A stretch of DNA of 41,675 nt from Marinobacter excellens HL-55 (GTDB taxonomy: Bacteria; Pseudomonadota; Gammaproteobacteria; Pseudomonadales; Oleiphilaceae), in contig LJZQ01000030.1 of NCBI GenBank assembly GCA_001314845.1, positions 1 through 41,675 on the forward strand, read 5' to 3'. Of this stretch, positions 8,181-15,069 are shown piece by piece. Position numbers and translations under genes: made by a program. Position 1 is the stretch's first letter; each line of letters begins with the position of its first letter. The notes beneath the pieces were generated by a model. It worked only from the letters and a program-made list of their open reading frames with translations. It did not search any database and had not been told where the DNA came from.

Positions 8181-8212
8181 CAGAAAGGGGCGGAAAAAAC
8201 ACCCCCTTTCTG
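8181..8212. repeat. inverted repeat in a 370-base non-coding stretch (8008-8377)
   Basis: CAGAAAGGGG (8181-8190) and CCCCTTTCTG (8203-8212) form a perfect 10-base stem around a 12-base A-rich loop. Flanking TTTCA and TGAAA can extend it past a two-base bulge. A run of seven T precedes it, so it does not read as an intrinsic terminator on either strand. Nothing else convincing was seen between the start of the SLOG gene and the small frame at 8378. Confidence 0.4.
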
Positions 8213-8377
8213 TGAAACATCGCCTTTGACATCTGGGAATATTGGTTTTGACAGCATCTAAATTTCTGCTGAAAAGGGGCAAAGTTTCCTAAAAGACCCG
8301 ACTTTCCCCCGCCATAGTGCTGATCACACCAAAGGGTGTTAAAAGTTTAAGTGTCAATGTAAATCGAGGCAGAGACT

Positions 8378-8485
8378 ATGAATCAGGAACTCAGCACTCC
8401 CCGCGTTTCGGAGGACCTAGATTTTAGGACAGCAGTAGCGGTTATCCGGCCATCTGAGCGACCTACGTTGTTTTGGCCACGCTAG
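8378..8485 (+). CDS. 35-residue open frame, possible small or broken gene
   Basis: Starts MNQELSTPRVSEDLDF and stops at TAG 8483-8485. GAGG lies about 9 bases before the ATG. The sequence is not recognised. It has the look of a protein N-terminus cut short, and the 8378-8650 stretch has other signs of rearrangement (direct repeat at 8597). It could be a remnant of a gene lost during insertion of the toxin-antitoxin segment, or chance. Confidence 0.2.
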   Translation: MNQELSTPRVSEDLDFRTAVAVIRPSERPTLFWPR

Positions 8486-8596
8486 TCGCCGCGATGGAGC
8501 GACAGGGTACCGAATGGCATGTTCGATACTGGCTGTACGTCGCTGCGGCCATTACTGAACAGAGGCTGATTTTCTTCGAGCGCAAATAGTGATCTA

Positions 8597-8616
8597 TCCG
8601 CCTGAATGTTCACTTT
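8597..8616. repeat. left copy of a direct repeat flanking the toxin-antitoxin pair
   Basis: TCCGCCTGAATGTTCACTTT here matches TCCGCCTGAACGTTCGCTTT at 9675-9694 in 18 of 20 positions. Weaker similarity extends upstream in both copies (CCATTACTG near 8551 and 9612, then AGAGGC). The pair brackets the toxin-antitoxin genes, so they may mark the boundaries of a moved segment. Confidence 0.4.
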
Positions 8617-8650
8617 GCGACCATGTGCAGCTGAGAATCTAATAAATTTC

Positions 8651-8709
8651 ATGTGCCACATTGGCATACAAAGTTGTTTTAGGAAATAAAGTGTGCCAAT
8701 ATGGCACAC
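8651..8709. promoter_or_regulatory. two tandem palindromic operators of the toxin-antitoxin operon
   Basis: The right site, 8691-8709, is a perfect palindrome with 8-base arms GTGTGCCA and TGGCACAC around ATA. The left site, 8651-8669, is an imperfect version with TGCCA-CAT-TGGCA at its centre. Their centres are 40 bases apart, about four helical turns, so both face the same side of DNA. The ribbon-helix-helix antitoxin encoded 87 bases downstream is expected to bind them and autoregulate. Confidence 0.6.
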
Positions 8710-8795
8710 ATAGATTGAGTCCGTCGAATCACTTTTAACAAGGAAGCGGGTTTTCTTGGGCTCCAGTCGAGCCTATCCCACCGTCGGTGAAGAGT

Positions 8796-9098
8796 ATGAT
8801 GAACACACAAGGTAAAGACACTCGCTTGGTCGCCCGTGTCGATGAAGAAACGCAGAGGCTTATTGCTCACGCAGCAGAGTTAACGGGCCGCAGCTTGAGT
8901 CAGTTCCTGATCTACGCTGCAAAGAAGGAAGCACAAGAGGCCGAACGTCAGGCGCTACAAATTCAGGTTTCCCGGCAAAGTGCTGATCTTATGCTGGGGC
9001 TGCTGGATAACCCTGAACCGATTAACTCAAAGCTTCGGGAAGCTGCACTTAACCACAGGAAGTTGGCTGGTGACTTTAAGAACCGAAGAAATCAGTAA
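8796..9098 (+). CDS. DUF1778 ribbon-helix-helix antitoxin (TacA-like)
   Basis: A 100-residue protein when started at ATG 8796 (GGTGA five bases upstream; GTG 8787 and ATG 8799 are alternatives). The N-terminus RLVARVDEETQRLIAHAAEL, followed by TGRSLSQFLIYAAKKEAQEA, is a typical DUF1778 ribbon-helix-helix DNA-binding domain. The C-terminal half is the partner-binding tail (LMLGLLDNPEPINSKLREA). It overlaps the GNAT toxin gene by 29 bases. Such antitoxins neutralise aminoacyl-tRNA-acetylating toxins and repress their own promoter, here through the palindromes at 8651-8709. Confidence 0.9.
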   Translation: MMNTQGKDTRLVARVDEETQRLIAHAAELTGRSLSQFLIYAAKKEAQEAERQALQIQVSRQSADLMLGLLDNPEPINSKLREAALNHRKLAGDFKNRRNQ

Positions 9099-9600
9099 AA
9101 AACACAATCGAGGAAAATTTGATTGCGGTAAGCCTGCGCTCAACGAGTTCTTAAAGAAAATTGCCCGGCAAAGTAGCCAGAAGATGGCGACACGGACTTA
9201 TGTACTGATTGAAGATGAGGTCGACCCGACGGAGATCCTGGGTTATTACACTCTTCTTCCAAGCACCATTGCCTTCCCCCAGGGGCATCCCCTGCAAAAG
9301 CGGTTTCCATCAGATCCGCCGGTATACCGTTTGGCACGGCTTGCGGTTGATAACTCTGAGAAAGGGTACGGATTAGGAGCATACCTACTGATCGATTGCT
9401 TGAGACGGGTTGTTGATGCGTCGATTTCAGTTGGGGGTATCGGCTGTGCGGTAGATGCCAAAGACGACGACTCAAAAAGATTCTACGAAAAGTTCGGATT
9501 TGTCGCTATTGATGCCGTTGAGGGTGACGCTTTAGCTCTTTGGCTGCCTTTTAAACAATGTCTAGAAGCAGTCGAACTCTCACAAACAAGTGAACAGTAG
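9070..9600 (+). CDS. GNAT-family toxin (TacT-like tRNA acetyltransferase)
   Basis: A 176-residue protein from GTG 9070, chosen because homologues begin just before the FDCGKPALNEFL motif; the frame is open further upstream. The GNAT core is clear: ILGYYTL strand, RLARLAVDNSEKGYGLGAYL (acetyl-CoA loop) and DDDSKRFYEKFGF with the usual tyrosine. Family members acetylate the amino group of charged tRNAs and stop translation. The acetyl-CoA loop has Glu-Lys where many relatives have Gln/Arg, so activity needs confirming. It overlaps the antitoxin by 29 bases, ensuring coupled translation. Confidence 0.88.
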   Translation: MTLRTEEISKKHNRGKFDCGKPALNEFLKKIARQSSQKMATRTYVLIEDEVDPTEILGYYTLLPSTIAFPQGHPLQKRFPSDPPVYRLARLAVDNSEKGYGLGAYLLIDCLRRVVDASISVGGIGCAVDAKDDDSKRFYEKFGFVAIDAVEGDALALWLPFKQCLEAVELSQTSEQ

Positions 9601-9630
9601 TTGGGTCCTGCACCATTACTGCCGACCTTT

Positions 9631-9659
9631 CTCAAAAGAGGCGGAAGTTCTTTTCTGAG
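9631..9659 (+). terminator. hairpin after the toxin gene
   Basis: CTCAAAAGA (9631-9639) pairs with TCTTTTCTGAG (9649-9659), with small bulges. It lies 30 bases after the toxin stop and overlaps a second possible stem (AGGCGGA 9639-9645 with TCCGCCT 9675-9681). No U-tract follows. It may end the operon or be part of the flanking repeat. Confidence 0.3.
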
Positions 9660-9674
9660 GGAAACGTATGTCTG

Positions 9675-9694
9675 TCCGCCTGAACGTTCGCTTT
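9675..9694. repeat. right copy of the direct repeat flanking the toxin-antitoxin pair
   Basis: 18 of 20 bases match the copy at 8597-8616, same orientation. It ends two bases before the IS3 terminal repeat, so the insertion sequence landed at the edge of this repeat. Confidence 0.4.
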
Positions 9695-9700
9695 GGGGTT

Positions 9701-10519
9701 CTACCCCGTTTCCACGGACGGTTTTAAAACGGCGAACAGCTTCCTGTCCTGAGCAGCAACTCTACGTCGCATTCTGGGATTATGGAACCGCTCAATGTAA
9801 TCGAAGACATCAGCTCGTGCTTCATTTTGAGTTCGGTATCGCCGGTGGTGAATTCGCTCACGCTTGAGCATTCCGAAGAACCCCTCGCAGGCAGCATTAT
9901 CACCACAATGACCGACCGCGCTCATGCTGCTCACCAGGCGGTTGCTGCCGAGATAGCGCTGGTAATCTCCGCTGGTGAATTGACTTCCTCGATCTGAATG
10001 CAATATCACCGGAACTTCCCCCTGCCGCTGCCAAACAGCCATCTCAACGGCTCTGATCACCATATGCCGATCCTGTCGGTGATGCATCGACCAGCCAACG
10101 ATCAGCTTGCTGAACAGGTCGAGAACCACGCAGAGAAAGAGCTTTCCTTCCTGCGTCGGTATCTCCGTTATATCCGTCACCCATTTGGTGTCCGGCTCCA
10201 GGGCGGAGAAGTCCCGCTCCAGGTGATTCCGGATACCCGGTGGCCGATACGATTGACGTCCCAGGCGTCCACGCTTCTTGCGCGGCCAGCCCTGGATGCC
10301 GTGTTTGGCCATCAATCGCGCTACGCGGTTCAAGCTGGTTGAAGCTCCCTCGGCAACCAGGTCCTCGTGCATACGGGGTGAGCCGATCATGCCACCGCTG
10401 TCGTCATGGATCTCTCTGATGCGTGACAGCAAGTGCTGATTCGCCTTGGCCCTGGCAGACTCAGGGCGAGATACCCAAGCGTAATAACCGCTGGCCGACA
10501 CCTTCAGGCATCGGCACAT
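9701..10519 (-). CDS. IS3-family transposase OrfB (DDE catalytic domain)
   Basis: 272 residues from the first ATG; the open frame extends upstream to about 10582 and overlaps orfA, as expected for an OrfAB fusion made by -1 frameshifting. The HTH_21-like region ([19 protein letters not shown]) precedes the integrase core. The catalytic triad is intact: Asp in KWVTDITEI, Asp in [11 protein letters not shown] and Glu in [15 protein letters not shown]. The C-terminus [15 protein letters not shown] is close to the usual YNxxRxH end. Catalytic residues and both terminal repeats are present, so the element could be functional. Confidence 0.88.
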   Translation of the reverse strand: MCRCLKVSASGYYAWVSRPESARAKANQHLLSRIREIHDDSGGMIGSPRMHEDLVAEGASTSLNRVARLMAKHGIQGWPRKKRGRLGRQSYRPPGIRNHLERDFSALEPDTKWVTDITEIPTQEGKLFLCVVLDLFSKLIVGWSMHHRQDRHMVIRAVEMAVWQRQGEVPVILHSDRGSQFTSGDYQRYLGSNRLVSSMSAVGHCGDNAACEGFFGMLKRERIHHRRYRTQNEARADVFDYIERFHNPRMRRRVAAQDRKLFAVLKPSVETG

Positions 10520-10566
10520 AAGACGTATTGGGAAATGATTGCGACAACGTTGAATCGCCTGATACC

Positions 10567-10860
10567 TCAGGACGACTCCTTTGCGAAGAACACTGCCGCT
10601 TCGCGCAAAAAATCACGCTCCTTCTTCACACGGGCCAGTTCTCGCTTGAGGCGGGCAACTTCCTCGTCTCTGGGAGAACCTGAACCCTTGAAGGTCTTGT
10701 CTGTCTCCTCATCCGCTTCTCTACGCCAACGCGACAGAAGATTCGGATTGATGCCGATCTCCAAGGCTATCTGCCGACAACTCACACCGGGTTGACGGGT
10801 TAAAGCGATGGCCTCGCGTTTGAACTCTGGGCTATATTTTCTGCGTTTGGACATGAACAC
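10567..10860 (-). CDS. IS3-family OrfA, DNA-binding helix-turn-helix protein
   Basis: 97 residues. [20 protein letters not shown] and [20 protein letters not shown] form the standard HTH_Tnp_1 domain, followed by a leucine-zipper-like coil ([21 protein letters not shown]) used for multimerisation. It stops at 10567. The -1 frame into orfB is open across the last codons, near GCAAAGG at about 10579-10585, where slippage would make OrfAB. The exact slippery site is not certain. Confidence 0.88.
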   Translation of the reverse strand: MFMSKRRKYSPEFKREAIALTRQPGVSCRQIALEIGINPNLLSRWRREADEETDKTFKGSGSPRDEEVARLKRELARVKKERDFLREAAVFFAKESS

Positions 10861-10977
10861 TCCTTTGGCACAGTGTGCCTCTTTTTAGAAGTGTCCGCAG
10901 TAACGGGGTAGAACCCGTACCAAATTGTCAAGATGTGAGCACCGTAAGCCTACGTTAATTTGGCAGTACCCGTGCTT

Positions 10978-12006
10978 TTATTTCGGCTCGCTTGACAGCA
11001 GTTCGAATACATGGCCCGGCAAATTCTGGTTAATCTCATCCCGGGCGCGCTGTTGTAATAAACCAGGTTCAGCCGCAGTTATCTTCACCGGCCAGCGCTT
11101 CTTCGCTATCACAGTATCATTATGTTGCAGAATCAGTTCGTAGGAACCACGCAACCAGAACCAGCTTTGCTGTTCACTCACTGGCGCCAGATCGGCAAAC
11201 CCTCGTAATACATACTCAGACTCTGCCGCGGTCTTCACTCCCAATTTCGTCAGGGCGCGTTGTAGCTCGGCTTTCACCGATGGATCATCGGCCTGAACCG
11301 CGATCGGCAGGGTGCTCAACGCATTGCGAATTAGGGAATCCACGGCTGCCTGGTCGTACTGACCGGTAACGCCCTGACCGTCGGCTACAATCATCAGGTT
11401 CTGGTTGAGCTGATCTCGCTGGATCTGGGTATCGCGGGCACGTTTCAATGCGTTGAGGGCTGATATCGGATTGTTAGCTGTGACACCGGCGTAACTAATC
11501 AGATCCTTGATCTCGCGGTCAGCCGCCAATATGGACTGGCGGAAGCGGCTGGCGGCAGGCTGTTTGGCCAGCACCGCCAGGGCGTGAACCCGTCCTGGAT
11601 TATTGTTATCATCCCAGTATTCTACAACCCGCGCACCTTGTAGCACCTGACGGGTCTCAGTGCTCACAGCACGGGTAACCCTCTGTTCGTTGGTAATCTG
11701 CAACTGCCCCTGTCCGGCGTTCATCTGAGCACTGCTGAAGTCTGTCGAACGTTCCTGAACGCTCACTTCAAATATCTTGGCCAGGTTACTGATAGCCCGA
11801 TCCGATGCCCTTTGCCGGTCATCGGCTGACCCCGTCGCCGAAAGATGCGTGGCCGCCGGATAGGCCGATTCAGGGTTGTTCAGCCACTCCGGTCTATCAG
11901 GTGTGGAGCTACAGGCAGTAATAGCCAGAACAGTTACCACAACCAGAAAACTGGCCAGGGTTTTTGGCTGAATCAAAAATGAACTGAATGCAGGTTTATT
12001 GTTCAT
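10978..12006 (-). CDS. LPP20-family lipoprotein
   Basis: 342 residues from ATG 12006 (AAGGA seven bases upstream; a longer frame from 12039 lacks such a site). Signal peptide with lipobox ITAC, lipidated Cys near residue 32. PEWLNNP followed by YPAATHLSATGSADDRQRAS is the LPP20 pattern (W-h-x-x-P, then a glycine-rich strand and a helix of repeated Ala/Arg). The long C-terminal extension contains ALAVLAKQ and a second alpha/beta region ending in KKRWPVKITAAEPG. Last gene of the four-gene lipoprotein operon; it overlaps the TPR lipoprotein gene by 11 bases. Role is unknown; in other gammaproteobacteria such proteins lie beside lpoB and flagellar or cell-wall factors. Confidence 0.75.
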   Translation of the reverse strand: MNNKPAFSSFLIQPKTLASFLVVVTVLAITACSSTPDRPEWLNNPESAYPAATHLSATGSADDRQRASDRAISNLAKIFEVSVQERSTDFSSAQMNAGQGQLQITNEQRVTRAVSTETRQVLQGARVVEYWDDNNNPGRVHALAVLAKQPAASRFRQSILAADREIKDLISYAGVTANNPISALNALKRARDTQIQRDQLNQNLMIVADGQGVTGQYDQAAVDSLIRNALSTLPIAVQADDPSVKAELQRALTKLGVKTAAESEYVLRGFADLAPVSEQQSWFWLRGSYELILQHNDTVIAKKRWPVKITAAEPGLLQQRARDEINQNLPGHVFELLSSEPK

Positions 12007-13321
12007 TAGGCTGTCCTTCAATAGGTTCCAGGCCCTCATAGGGCGGATAACTGAGCAGGCGATTATTCAGACTGGTTACCAGCGCCACACCGTAATGGCG
12101 TGAGCCAAGCTTGTTTAGCGCTGGCAACTCGACGTTCTTGGCTACAATCCCGACTGAGGCATCCAGGGGCGTTACCAGCCGCGCCACCTGGATCGACGAG
12201 GGCAGCATATTCCAGCTACGCACATCGGCCTGTTCGGAGATCAAACCGGCAATATTGGCCAGGAAACCACCCAGTTCCCCGCTTTCTCTCGCTTTTCTTA
12301 CCATCTGGTACTTGGTAACTGCACGCACTGTCGCCGCCGCCATGGTTTTTGCACTCTGATCCGCAAGGTCTTCACGCGCCCGTTGTTCGATCATTTCGAT
12401 CACTTCTGTGCGTTTGAGGTCTCCGGCTCCGATAGAAAGCTGCCGGGCCTGGTAACGCGATTGCGGATAATGGGGCATAACGACGCTGATCTGCGCCTCC
12501 AGATTCGAATCAAACACCGAAAGGCGGGTTTCGGTTTTATTGGACACCACGCCGTCGTGGTAGAACACAATCCATTCGCCTTCGTGAGCCCCAGGCAATG
12601 AGGCCTCGCGGCCAAATTCACTGACGTATCGCTGATACTCTTCATCGTTAAGGTTTTCATTGTTTCGGCGCAGGCTGACATTCAACAGGCTGGTAGCCAG
12701 GGCCTCAGGAACCTTTTCTTCACGAGCCCTGATGATCTGGTAAGCCCGGCGATAGCTGATCATGGCGTCATCCAGTTCACCGTTCATTTCATAAATCAGC
12801 CCTGCCAGAAAGCGCACGCTTGCCAGTTGCCCGCTGACAGACTCCGTGTCTCCCAGCTGACTCATGGTGACATCCGCCTGCAGCATTTCGACCCGCGCGC
12901 CATCCAGGTCGCCACTGAACAGATAACCCATGGCCAGCATGGCATGCACCAGCACCTGTTCACTTGGCGTTCCGCCATAGCTGCGAAGCGTCTCGTTGGT
13001 GGTCAGGGCACCAAAGTTTTCGGAAAGACTGACCGCCTTCAGGGACTTCATGATCGTCTTGGCCTGCTCAAGATCCTGTCGGCTTCCGGCCAGATCTCCG
13101 GTGTAGAACTTCAGCAGGCCCCGATTCAGCAGATACTGGCTTCTGTCACGATCTGGTGGATCAATCTTTTCCAGTTTCCCCAGGGTCTTTTCAGGGCCCA
13201 ACGTCGGCAGCTCTGCCGAAAGCTGATTGATCTGCCAGGATGTACATCCCTGCAAATACAACAGGCACAGCACCACCATTGGTGTCGCCAGAAACCGGAG
13301 CAAATACATCTCGCCAATCAC
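11996..13321 (-). CDS. COG3014-type lipoprotein with TPR-like repeats
   Basis: 441 residues from GTG 13321, with AGGATGA ten bases upstream; ATG 13309 is an alternative start. Signal peptide with lipobox YLQGC. Helical TPR-like units follow: LLNRGLLKFYTGDLAGSRQD, LVHAMLAMGYLFSGDLDGAR and FLAGLIYEMNGELDDAMISY. After residue 230 is a conserved beta-rich segment (EGEWIVFYHDGVVSNKTE), typical of the uncharacterised COG3014 family. Third gene of the lipoprotein operon, 40 bases after lpoB. A partner or assembly role for LpoB/PBP1 complexes is inferred only from neighbourhood. Confidence 0.75.
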   Translation of the reverse strand: MIGEMYLLRFLATPMVVLCLLYLQGCTSWQINQLSAELPTLGPEKTLGKLEKIDPPDRDRSQYLLNRGLLKFYTGDLAGSRQDLEQAKTIMKSLKAVSLSENFGALTTNETLRSYGGTPSEQVLVHAMLAMGYLFSGDLDGARVEMLQADVTMSQLGDTESVSGQLASVRFLAGLIYEMNGELDDAMISYRRAYQIIRAREEKVPEALATSLLNVSLRRNNENLNDEEYQRYVSEFGREASLPGAHEGEWIVFYHDGVVSNKTETRLSVFDSNLEAQISVVMPHYPQSRYQARQLSIGAGDLKRTEVIEMIEQRAREDLADQSAKTMAAATVRAVTKYQMVRKARESGELGGFLANIAGLISEQADVRSWNMLPSSIQVARLVTPLDASVGIVAKNVELPALNKLGSRHYGVALVTSLNNRLLSYPPYEGLEPIEGQPNEQ

Positions 13322-13324
13322 GGT

Positions 13325-13354
13325 CTATTTGTCATCCTGCTATTTGTCATCCCG
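13325..13354. repeat. tandem 15-base duplication carrying the ribosome-binding site
   Basis: CTATTTGTCATCCTG (13325-13339) is followed directly by CTATTTGTCATCCCG (13340-13354), one mismatch. On the coding (minus) strand each copy contains GGATGACAAATAG, so the ribosome-binding sequence of the TPR lipoprotein gene is present twice. The copy nearer the start is correctly spaced. Confidence 0.6.
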
Positions 13355-13361
13355 AAGCAGA

Positions 13362-13949
13362 CTAATAGCGGATGGACGGGTTTTTAATCAGCTTTTTGAT
13401 TTTCTTCTGACCCAGCCAGACCTTGCGGTTATCGGCCATGCTGATCAGGGTAAGGTCGACCTGATAGAAGCGAACCTGTTGTTTGCCCTCGGCATCAATG
13501 ATGGTGTTGATCTGTCCGGTCAGCATGAAATCCGCGCCCAGTTCCTGGCCTGCGGCGTTGCGGGTATCGTCCCGGGCATTCAGATCCTGATCGAGGCGCT
13601 CATCACGGATTTCGCCACGCTCATCTTTCGACGCGACAAAATCCACGCGCCCGGAATTGACCAGTTCCCGCTCCATATCTGCAACAAAAGTTTTCAGATT
13701 AATGTGCTCATGGCTCAGGTTACGAACCGTGCCCACAATTACCGCAGGGCGCCGACCGGTTCGGGTGGTAAAATCAGTGCTCCAGGGCCGAGACAGGGCA
13801 TCCTGAATCATCTCCTGGGCCACCAGCCGTGAATCGCTGTCATTCCAGGCGCCACTGAGGTCAATCGTGGTGTCGCTGTCTACCCGCTTAACTGATGTAC
13901 TACAGCCGCTGAACAGCAGGGCTGCCAAAATAACTACCCAGATTTTCAT
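13362..13949 (-). CDS. lpoB: penicillin-binding protein activator LpoB
   Basis: 195 residues. Signal peptide with lipobox FSGC (Cys16), then DLSGAWNDSDSRLVAQEMI and RRPAVIVGTVRNLSHEHIN, which match the LpoB/PF13036 pattern. FMLTGQINTIIDAEGKQQVR and the C-terminal MADNRKVWLGQKKIKKLI complete the domain. LpoB is an outer-membrane lipoprotein that reaches through the peptidoglycan to stimulate PBP1b. The linker is short here. It overlaps the upstream LPP20 gene in TAATG, with AAGGA upstream, so the two are coupled. Confidence 0.85.
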   Translation of the reverse strand: MKIWVVILAALLFSGCSTSVKRVDSDTTIDLSGAWNDSDSRLVAQEMIQDALSRPWSTDFTTRTGRRPAVIVGTVRNLSHEHINLKTFVADMERELVNSGRVDFVASKDERGEIRDERLDQDLNARDDTRNAAGQELGADFMLTGQINTIIDAEGKQQVRFYQVDLTLISMADNRKVWLGQKKIKKLIKNPSIRY

Positions 13950-14497
13950 TACTCTTGTCCTTGCACGAATCGCTCGAAATTGACGTTGGTATTGCTGGTG
14001 TAGAACGCCTTGAAGTTCTCAGACAGTTTGCTAGCTGTCCTGATTGAGTCGTCCAGCGCCTCCATATCCATTTCCGCGAAGGAATAGACATTGCCAGTGT
14101 TGCTGTCTTTCCAGCGCGCCTTAATTTTGACGCCGTTCAGGGCTGTTCTGGTTGAACTTATCAGGGTCTGTTCGATACTGCTGGCGGATGAGTCTCCTGC
14201 GCTGGACGAATAGTCACTCAGGGTGCTATCGACATAGCTGGAGACTACACGCGCAACTTCTGCTCGGGCCCTGCTGTCTGCCGTAGAGGTTTGTAACGAC
14301 TGGTCGTTCAGGGGCGGTGCATAGGCAACTCCCTGGATATAGCGACCGTCGTTGTCAACAGCTTGGGTGCCTTTATTGACCCAGTCAGGGGCACCTGCTA
14401 CTCCCATGTCACTTTCAATGGTTCCTCTGCTGCTGCAAGCAGCTAGACCAGCCAGAACGGTGAGGATCGTGGCAGTCGATAGTGAACGCTTCAACAT
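13949..14497 (-). CDS. LPP20-family lipoprotein, first gene of operon
   Basis: 182 residues. Signal peptide with lipobox LAAC (Cys21), then APDWVNKGTQAVDNDGRYIQ and GVAYAPPLNDQSLQTSTAD, typical of LPP20 domains (P-x-W-V, glycine turn, helix rich in Ala/Arg). The rest is Ser-rich and helical with a final strand region WKDSNTGNVYSFAEMD. The ATG at 14497 has GGAG about ten bases upstream. Coupled to lpoB by a 1-base overlap. The operon therefore encodes two LPP20 proteins flanking LpoB and a TPR lipoprotein, probably acting together at the outer membrane. Confidence 0.75.
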   Translation of the reverse strand: MLKRSLSTATILTVLAGLAACSSRGTIESDMGVAGAPDWVNKGTQAVDNDGRYIQGVAYAPPLNDQSLQTSTADSRARAEVARVVSSYVDSTLSDYSSSAGDSSASSIEQTLISSTRTALNGVKIKARWKDSNTGNVYSFAEMDMEALDDSIRTASKLSENFKAFYTSNTNVNFERFVQGQE

Positions 14498-15069
14498 ATG
14501 AGTTTTACTCCTGTTGCTTGTGCCTTAAAAACTTAGCATTCAGAATAACCTAAGTTCCGGTTCCAATCATCAAAGCTTGCGTAGCGGCGGTTACTCATTA
14601 GAGCTGCATAGACTGCGATAGGGTCACGCCGAGCTAGGCGTAACAATTATCGTGGCGTGGCTCAAATTTCTTTTGATGACAACGAACGATAAACCCATTG
14701 ATCCAGTGCTTTTATGTCGGGTGGAAGAAATCTGTCCTCAGACCAGGGCTGATAATGTGTTAGCTGTGTAGTTTGAATGAGCACGTGGCCTGAGCGCAGA
14801 GTCTGCTGCGTCAGAGTATCGTTGGAGTCAATGTCGGCAAGTAGGAAATTACTGTTTTCTTACCATTATTCAAAGTCTTAAGAGGGTATAACCTGATAGG
14901 TAATATCTGCGACTGTAAAAGACTCCGGTGCAAAGTCATTAGATGGCCGTCGTCTTTGCAGGTGAGGGATCCGGAACTTGGTCCGGGAGATCGAATTTGC
15001 TGTGGGTAATGGGCTACTGAGGCCAAGAGGTCGTATCGTTAGTCTCGGACCGAATTGACAGGGGGCTGT
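14498..15069. other. 572-base intergenic region between divergent genes
   Basis: Lies between the LPP20/lpoB operon and the ABC exporter gene. It contains a short hairpin (ACGCC and GGCGT around 14627-14641) and the protein-like open frame described separately at 14662-14859. The minus-strand frame 14811-15026 has no start signal or recognisable sequence and is not called. Promoters for both sides must lie here, but none stands out. Confidence 0.5.
14662..14859 (-). pseudogene. 65-codon startless open frame, possible gene remnant
   Basis: The minus frame from 14859 to TGA 14662-14664 has no ATG. It reads like protein, for example LADIDSNDTLTQQTLRSGHV and FLPPDIKALDQWVYRSL. It may be the 3' end of a lost gene. 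The family is not recognised. Chance openness cannot be excluded at this length. Confidence 0.25.

Larger units (their letters stand above)
9696..10916 (-). mobile_element. complete IS3-family insertion sequence, 1221 bases
   Basis: Terminal inverted repeats of 24 bases lie at 9696-9719 and 10893-10916. Both begin GGGTTCTACCCCGTT read inward and match at 21 of 24 positions. Two minus-strand frames (orfA, orfB) overlap in the usual IS3 arrangement with orfB in the -1 frame. The orfB stop lies inside the inner terminal repeat. Immediate flanks (CTTTG on the left, GTACC on the right) show no obvious target duplication, so the insertion may be old or rearranged. Length, DDE motif and orfA/orfB layout are typical of active members. 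Confidence 0.85.

Noticed and set aside
8551..9694. Integron attC sites around the toxin-antitoxin genes
   Set aside because: The repeats form a short stem but lack the RYYYAAC and GTTRRRY core boxes, and no integrase gene is present.
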